From the NCBI GenBank assembly GCA_001931875.2, contig MSJH02000810.1:693535-757534 (forward strand): a stretch of 64,000 nucleotides of DNA, written 5' to 3'. The notes beneath the pieces are model-generated. The model was not told the origin of the DNA and ran no database searches. It saw only the letters and a program-made list of their open reading frames with translations. Below are positions 58,780 to 64,000 of this stretch, in pieces; within the stretch, counting starts at the first letter, position 1, and each line of letters begins with the position of its first letter. The DNA comes from Byssochlamys sp. IMV 00236 (taxonomy: Eukaryota; Ascomycota; Eurotiomycetes; Eurotiales; Thermoascaceae). The position numbers were made by a program, and so were the translations under genes.

Positions 58780-59420
58780 TAGCTAAACTATCTCTCCGCC
58801 TATATTATATCTATAAAATTCTAATTATAGCTTTATAAAAATATATTTAAATAGCTTTATAAATAATTAATTATTAGATAAGACTTATAAAACTATAGAT
58901 AAGTAATAAATATACTCCTCTAATATTAGAGAGAAAACTATAATATTATTAAAATAAATAATTATAAATTTATTAAGATATAGATATAAAATCCTATTTA
59001 TTAAGGCTTAAAAAATAGCTAGAATATTAGCTAATCTAAATAATATTATAATAAATTTAAATTTTTCTTAATATATATTAAATACTATTTTTAGAATATC
59101 TTCTTCTTTAATCTAGATTTAATAGTAACCTTATATAAGATTTAATTTATTAAGAATTTCTGCATTATAGAGTTAATTAAAATATTCTTAGATTTTTAAT
59201 AATAGATATTTATTATATTTAGTAACTATATTAAGAGTTTAATAATTAATATATATTCTCTATTTTTTATCTAGTTTTTTTATAAATAAGGCTAAGAAAC
59301 TTTAAAGGCTAATTTATAAATAATTCTTTTAATATAAAGGTTATTAACTTATTATACTTTTTTATCCTTATATAAAGGTAATAATAGATATATATTAATA
59401 TTAATTAGTTAAGCATCTTA
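58780..59420 (-). pseudogene. Reverse transcriptase domain relic of a Ty3/gypsy element
   Basis: Minus-strand translation through stops from about 59120 recovers the palm region of a Ty3/gypsy reverse transcriptase: IKEEDI, then FKFIIILFRLANI (normally ...MPFGLxNAP), ALINRIL, and KFIIIYFNNIIVFS. The active-site YxDD is here YFNN (58945-58956). Both Asp-to-Asn codon changes correspond to C-to-T changes before A on the plus strand, the preferred RIP context. About 300 bases upstream on the minus strand matches the conserved finger region. Many TAA and TAG codons make it non-functional. Confidence 0.75.
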
Positions 59421-62400
59421 TATATTAATTTTATAATTACTACCTAGCTATAATAATAAAATTATATTAAATAATTTTTCTTAAAAATAATATTTAAATT
59501 ATTATAATATAGCTATAATTTCTAATAATATATCTTTTTATTTTATTATAGATAGAGTATCTATTATATTATTAAATTATTATATAATATAAAGTTATAA
59601 TTTAATATCTTTTTTAAAGAGATATTTAGCTTTATTATAAGAGATAAGGGTACTATTAATATTTTTAACTAGATTATAAGTTATTATATATTATAAGATA
59701 GAGCTTAAATAATATATTAAACTATTATAATTATTAATTATAATTTATATTATTTCCTAATTAATTTTTGAATTTATAGACTAAAGCTATATTATATTTA
59801 AAATAATATTAAAATTATTAAGGTTAACTATTTATATAAATAATTCTATATAATATATATTTAACTATAAGAGTATTATTGCAGTATTATAAATAATTAT
59901 AGCTAAACTATTTATAAGTTATATCTTTAATTATTTAATTATATTAATAGGAATATTAGCTATCTTATAAAATCTAACTAAGGCATATACTATATTAATA
60001 CCTAAGTTAATTAAATAATATATAAGATATTAAGTATAATAGCGTAGCTGTAGTAAAATAGGGATATAAAAAAGTTAATTCTTCTAACTAAGAGATATTA
60101 CTACTAAGTATACTAAAGGTAATATAATATTACCCCGCTATATAGGTAATATAGCTAAAGTAGGCCTATATTTATAATAGATACTCTCTTTTTAAGAAAA
60201 GAAATAGTATTTATACTATAATTAGATATAATTATAGCTATCTTACTCTTTATTTAAAAAGGCCTTATTTAAAAGCTTTATAATATCTTTTTTTATAGTT
60301 TTAATAGGCTATATTATACTAATTATAGATTTATTCTGCTAAAAAACTAGCTATTCTTATACTCTTTATTATTATTTTTATTGTTAATATTTATATTAAT
60401 AGATATTTAACTGGGCCTAGTAGCTTTTAAGGAAGCCTTAATAAAGCTATTTAATAAGGTTAATAAGGCTATTGTATATATAATACTAAGGGAAAAAAAT
60501 AATATTATTATATTTAACTAGTTAATAATTCTTATCTATTAAATAGTAAAATTAGTTTTCTTATTACTATAGTAAGTCTAGTAAAATTATTATATATAAT
60601 AAGATTAATAGCTCTTTCTAGTAAAGCTATTATCTTTTTCTTAAAAACCTTTCTCTTATTATATCTATTAAGACTCTTATAGCAGCTATAAGCAGATTTT
60701 TTAGCTTTAAGAGAATTAGGCGCCTAGAGCTTAATTCCTAAATAAGTATAATAGCTATAAAGATAAAGTATAATTTTAATTATAAAAACGCCTAATATTT
60801 ACCTATATAGATTATATTATTTTAGCAATTCTATATTACCTTAATAACTATTAAGTTACCTTACCTCTAGGGTTATAAGTTCCTAAATTATTTTTTATTA
60901 TTTATACTAGGCTATTTTTATTTATTTAAGTATCTCTATAAATATTATCCTTTTATTTATTCTCTCTCTTTATTAGCGCTTGCATTATCTATTAAGTTAT
61001 TAATATTATTCTTTGCTATTAAATTATCGGTATTACTCTCTAATATTAAGTTAATAGTTAGGGGCTATATTAATTAAGGCGAGTAAATATTAAGGCTATT
61101 GCTAGGGCTTAGATCTAAGTCTTTATTTATAAGATTTTTACTAATACTATTATTAAAGCTTAAATTTAAATCTTTAATTATAGGATTTTTATTAATATTA
61201 AGTTCTTCTATTATTATAATATAGCAATATTCTTTTTTAAAGATATATTAATAATATGCTTTAATCTACTAATAAAATTCTAGAATATTATTTAACTATA
61301 TTAGCATTACTATAGTAGCATATATTAAATATATTAATATTAAGTATCTTATTAAGTCTAAGAACTATTATTTCTATTTAGCCTTATAGTCTTATAATAT
61401 TTCTTTTATTTAAATATTATAGTAAAGTTTTAATCTCTTTTATAGGGTAAGTTATTCTATTAACTATATACTTAATTATATAATAATAATATAGCCTTTA
61501 TCTTTATTATTAGGTATAAAGATATTTATTAATATATTAATATTTAATAATAATATAAAATAAGTAGTAGTTTATATTAAATAAGAGAAGTTAAGCTAAT
61601 ATTTTACTAGAGTTAGCTATAGATATAATATAAGGATAAAATAAGTAAAGTATTGCTAATATAGGCTAAATATACTAACTCTTCTTCTAATAGTAAATAT
61701 AAAGAATTATTAATAACTTTATCTTTATATTCTTTTATTAGCTCTAGTATATCTCTGAGATTATTAATATTATACTATATATTATATTCTAATCCTTAGC
61801 TCTTTTATTAAATTAAGTATTTTATTATAATATATTAGTAATAATATTAAATATACTTATTTATAAACTTCTTAATTTTATAAGTTCTTATATTATCTTC
61901 TTCTATATATAGTGCTAGCGGTAGTTATAACTATTTATTAAAGGGGTTATCCTCTAGCAGGGCTAGCTCTAAGTATATTATTAAAAATATATTATATACT
62001 CTTTAATATAGTAGTAGCTTTAGCTTATATACTAGTTTTCTTATATATTAAATTATCTTAAATAGTCTAATATATTATTATAAGAGCTTTCTTTCTAATA
62101 CCTTTATTGCCAGTATTAAATAGCCTTTATAAAGGTATAAATAGACTTAGTTACTAGGCGTAAAGGTAATATAGAGATATTACTAGTTATAGTATTACTT
62201 AGCCGATATAACTGCTATTTTTATAGCTTCTCTTATATTAATTCTATATATAAAGCTTTATTTTAATTTTATATTATATATAAGGTCTATAAATATAAGT
62301 AATTTAATACTATATATTAGCTAATATAGTATATGCCCTATAAATATACTTTTATTACTATTAAAAGCTTCCTAAAGCTATAATAATACTAAAAGCTAAT

Positions 62401-64000
62401 TTATAGAGATATTTAGTATATTAAAAAAATACTTAAGAGTTATTTCTACTTATTAGTTTATTCGCTTTAATTACCTATCTATTTATAGATAAAATATTAT
62501 AGAAAATAATAGCTAAATATTTAGATATTTAAAAAGTTCCTTCTATAAATTAAATAGAAATTTAAAGTCTTTATTAGAGATAATTTTCTGTAATAAACCC
62601 TAGTTCTTAATATATAGATATTTTAGTAGGGCTACTGCCTAATTAGCTGCTATTTAAGTAGCTTTTCCTAGAATAAATATTATTCTCTTAGTAAACTTAT
62701 ATATTATTAATATAGCTTAATTAAAGCTATTCTTAGTCTTAAGTAAGCCTATAATAAAATTAATAGTTAATATATTAAATAAGATTAGTAATATTATAAT
62801 AAGCTATATAGACCTAAAGGGCTAATATTATTATATTTAATTTACTATATATTTAAGGTAGTAGATAATATAGTCTTATATTAGCTTAAATATTTTATAA
62901 ATAGCTAAGCTATTTAATCTATTTAATATCTTATTTATTTTAAGGTAGTTAAGCTAATTATAAGTAAGCTATAATATCTCTAAGATTACTAATTATAGAA
63001 TATATAGGTATTAATATTTATTATACCTATTAACTAAGTATAAAAGACTATCTTCTATTTTATATAGTAATATTACCTTTAATTTATTTTATAGGTTATT
63101 TAAGATTTTATTTTACTTAGAGTCTGTTTAATAGCTTCTTACTAATTTTTTTTTAAACTTAAGGCTTATTTTAACTAGGGAGATATAATAAATATTCGCC
63201 TTATTATTAATATTAGTAATAAAGATATTTATATCTTTAATATCTTCTAGTAAAGGGGTATATAGCTTTATTATAGCTAATAGTAACTGCGATAATATAT
63301 TTAATACTATATTAATTTTACCGGGCTTATAAATAAGATTTAAGTTAAATTATTAAATATATTGCGCTATAAAGACTAGATATAAATTTATTTACTTTAT
63401 TAAACTAGATTTTAGTATAATCTACTTAGCTATAGCTAGGGTAATATTATAATCTATAAATACTATAATAGTTAACCTTAACGCTTTAATAAGATAGTAT
63501 ATCTTCTTAAGTATTTATATTAAATATATAACCTCTAACTTTATTAGCTAGTATTTTATTTTTATTAAGTTTAATTATTTTAACAGGAATAGAATTAGCT
63601 GCACCTTTAATTTACTTAATATTACCTTAGCTAATAAGCTAGCTGCTAAAAGATAATATTTATCTGCTAATACTTTATTATATAAATAGTATACTATTAT
63701 ACTAAGATTATATTTTAATATATTTACCCTAAATCTACCTGCTATATTAAGGTTAATATAAAATAGTCTTTTTAGTAAGAAGTAGGCTAAAAAGAATAAA
63801 TCCTAGAAATATTATTTAATTTTTTAAAATAACTATAACTCTTATTTAATTAAGAGGTTTATTTAAGTATTAGTTATAAATTTCTAATATAGCTTTCTCT
63901 TAGTAGGATTAAGGTATAATAATAATATCTTATAGTCTTATAAGAGATCTATAATAATTATATATTCTAAAATATATTAGCGGAACTATTTTATAAGAGT

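Larger units (their letters stand above)
54480..64000. repeat. AT-rich RIP-mutated block containing Ty3/gypsy retrotransposon remains
   Basis: From about 54480 to the window edge the sequence is extremely AT-rich, dominated by TA, AAT and TTA words, with no open frame of useful length. CpA and TpG are nearly absent while TpA is abundant. For example, bases 61021-61080 contain no CpA or TpG but three GpT and one ApC, the bias left by RIP. The block is not a simple repeat: translated through stops it still shows pol domains on the minus strand. The length suggests one large or two nested elements. No second LTR could be identified by eye. It may continue past the window and could be facultative or pericentromeric heterochromatin. 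Confidence 0.85.

Noticed and set aside
54480..64000. Mitochondrial DNA insertion as the source of the AT-rich block
   Set aside because: Dinucleotide bias and a recoverable Ty3/gypsy RT/RNase H point to a RIP-mutated retrotransposon; no mitochondrial gene was recognised.
54480..64000. Centromere
   Set aside because: AT-rich RIP-mutated repeats are typical of fungal centromeres, but only 9.5 kb is visible and sequence alone cannot show centromere function.

Overview
This window comes from the nuclear genome of a filamentous ascomycete, most probably a member of the Eurotiales (Aspergillus/Penicillium type). The reasons are short introns of 46-170 nt with GT(A/G)NGT donors and CTRAY-like branch sites, separate monocistronic genes, a nuclear tRNA, fungus-specific families (Zn2Cys6 regulator, sedolisin, NmrA-like protein, FMN-dependent L-lactate dehydrogenase with a cytochrome b5 domain), and an AT-rich terminal block with the dinucleotide signature of repeat-induced point mutation (RIP). 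I cannot name the species. All exon coordinates were worked out by hand from splice signals and family conservation.

Left part, 1-32 kb, is mostly housekeeping: the 5' part of an Slh1/ASCC3-type double-cassette RNA helicase (-, cut by the left edge), a YKT6 R-SNARE (+), an uncharacterised Cys/His-containing protein (-), a Rab-like GTPase (-), a cytochrome b2-type L-lactate dehydrogenase without an evident mitochondrial leader (+), a metallophosphoesterase (-), an SRPK-type kinase (+), the splicing factor Bud13/Cwc26 (-), an alkyltransferase-like DNA damage protein with Trp in place of the catalytic Cys (+), tRNA-Arg(CCG), a small uncharacterised protein (+), a Brl1/Brr6 nuclear envelope protein (+) and a trehalose-6-phosphate synthase (+).

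Middle part, 32-43 kb, is looser: a TATA-containing but apparently non-coding stretch, a diverged tandem duplication, a decayed amino-acid permease, an 11-exon zinc alcohol dehydrogenase with two GC-AG introns, an F-box/LRR-like protein and a secreted sedolisin-type peptidase.

Right part, 43.8-54.2 kb, looks like a compact accessory cluster: a metal-dependent amidohydrolase, an NmrA-like NAD(P)-binding protein, a divergently transcribed Zn2Cys6 regulator, an amidase-signature hydrolase and a pyridoxamine-phosphate-oxidase-like flavin protein. The shared promoter of the NmrA-like gene and the regulator carries a perfect 14-bp palindrome with a CACGTG core, and CACGTG recurs upstream of the amidase and of the flavin protein. 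A nitrogen-compound breakdown or modification pathway is my inference; the substrate cannot be read from sequence.

From about 54.5 kb to the right edge (9.5 kb) the sequence becomes extremely AT-rich and almost free of CpA/TpG. Reading through stop codons on the minus strand recovers the reverse transcriptase and RNase H of a Ty3/gypsy-type retrotransposon, with the catalytic Asp codons changed to Asn exactly as CpA-to-TpA mutation predicts. The cluster therefore abuts a RIP-silenced heterochromatin-like block.
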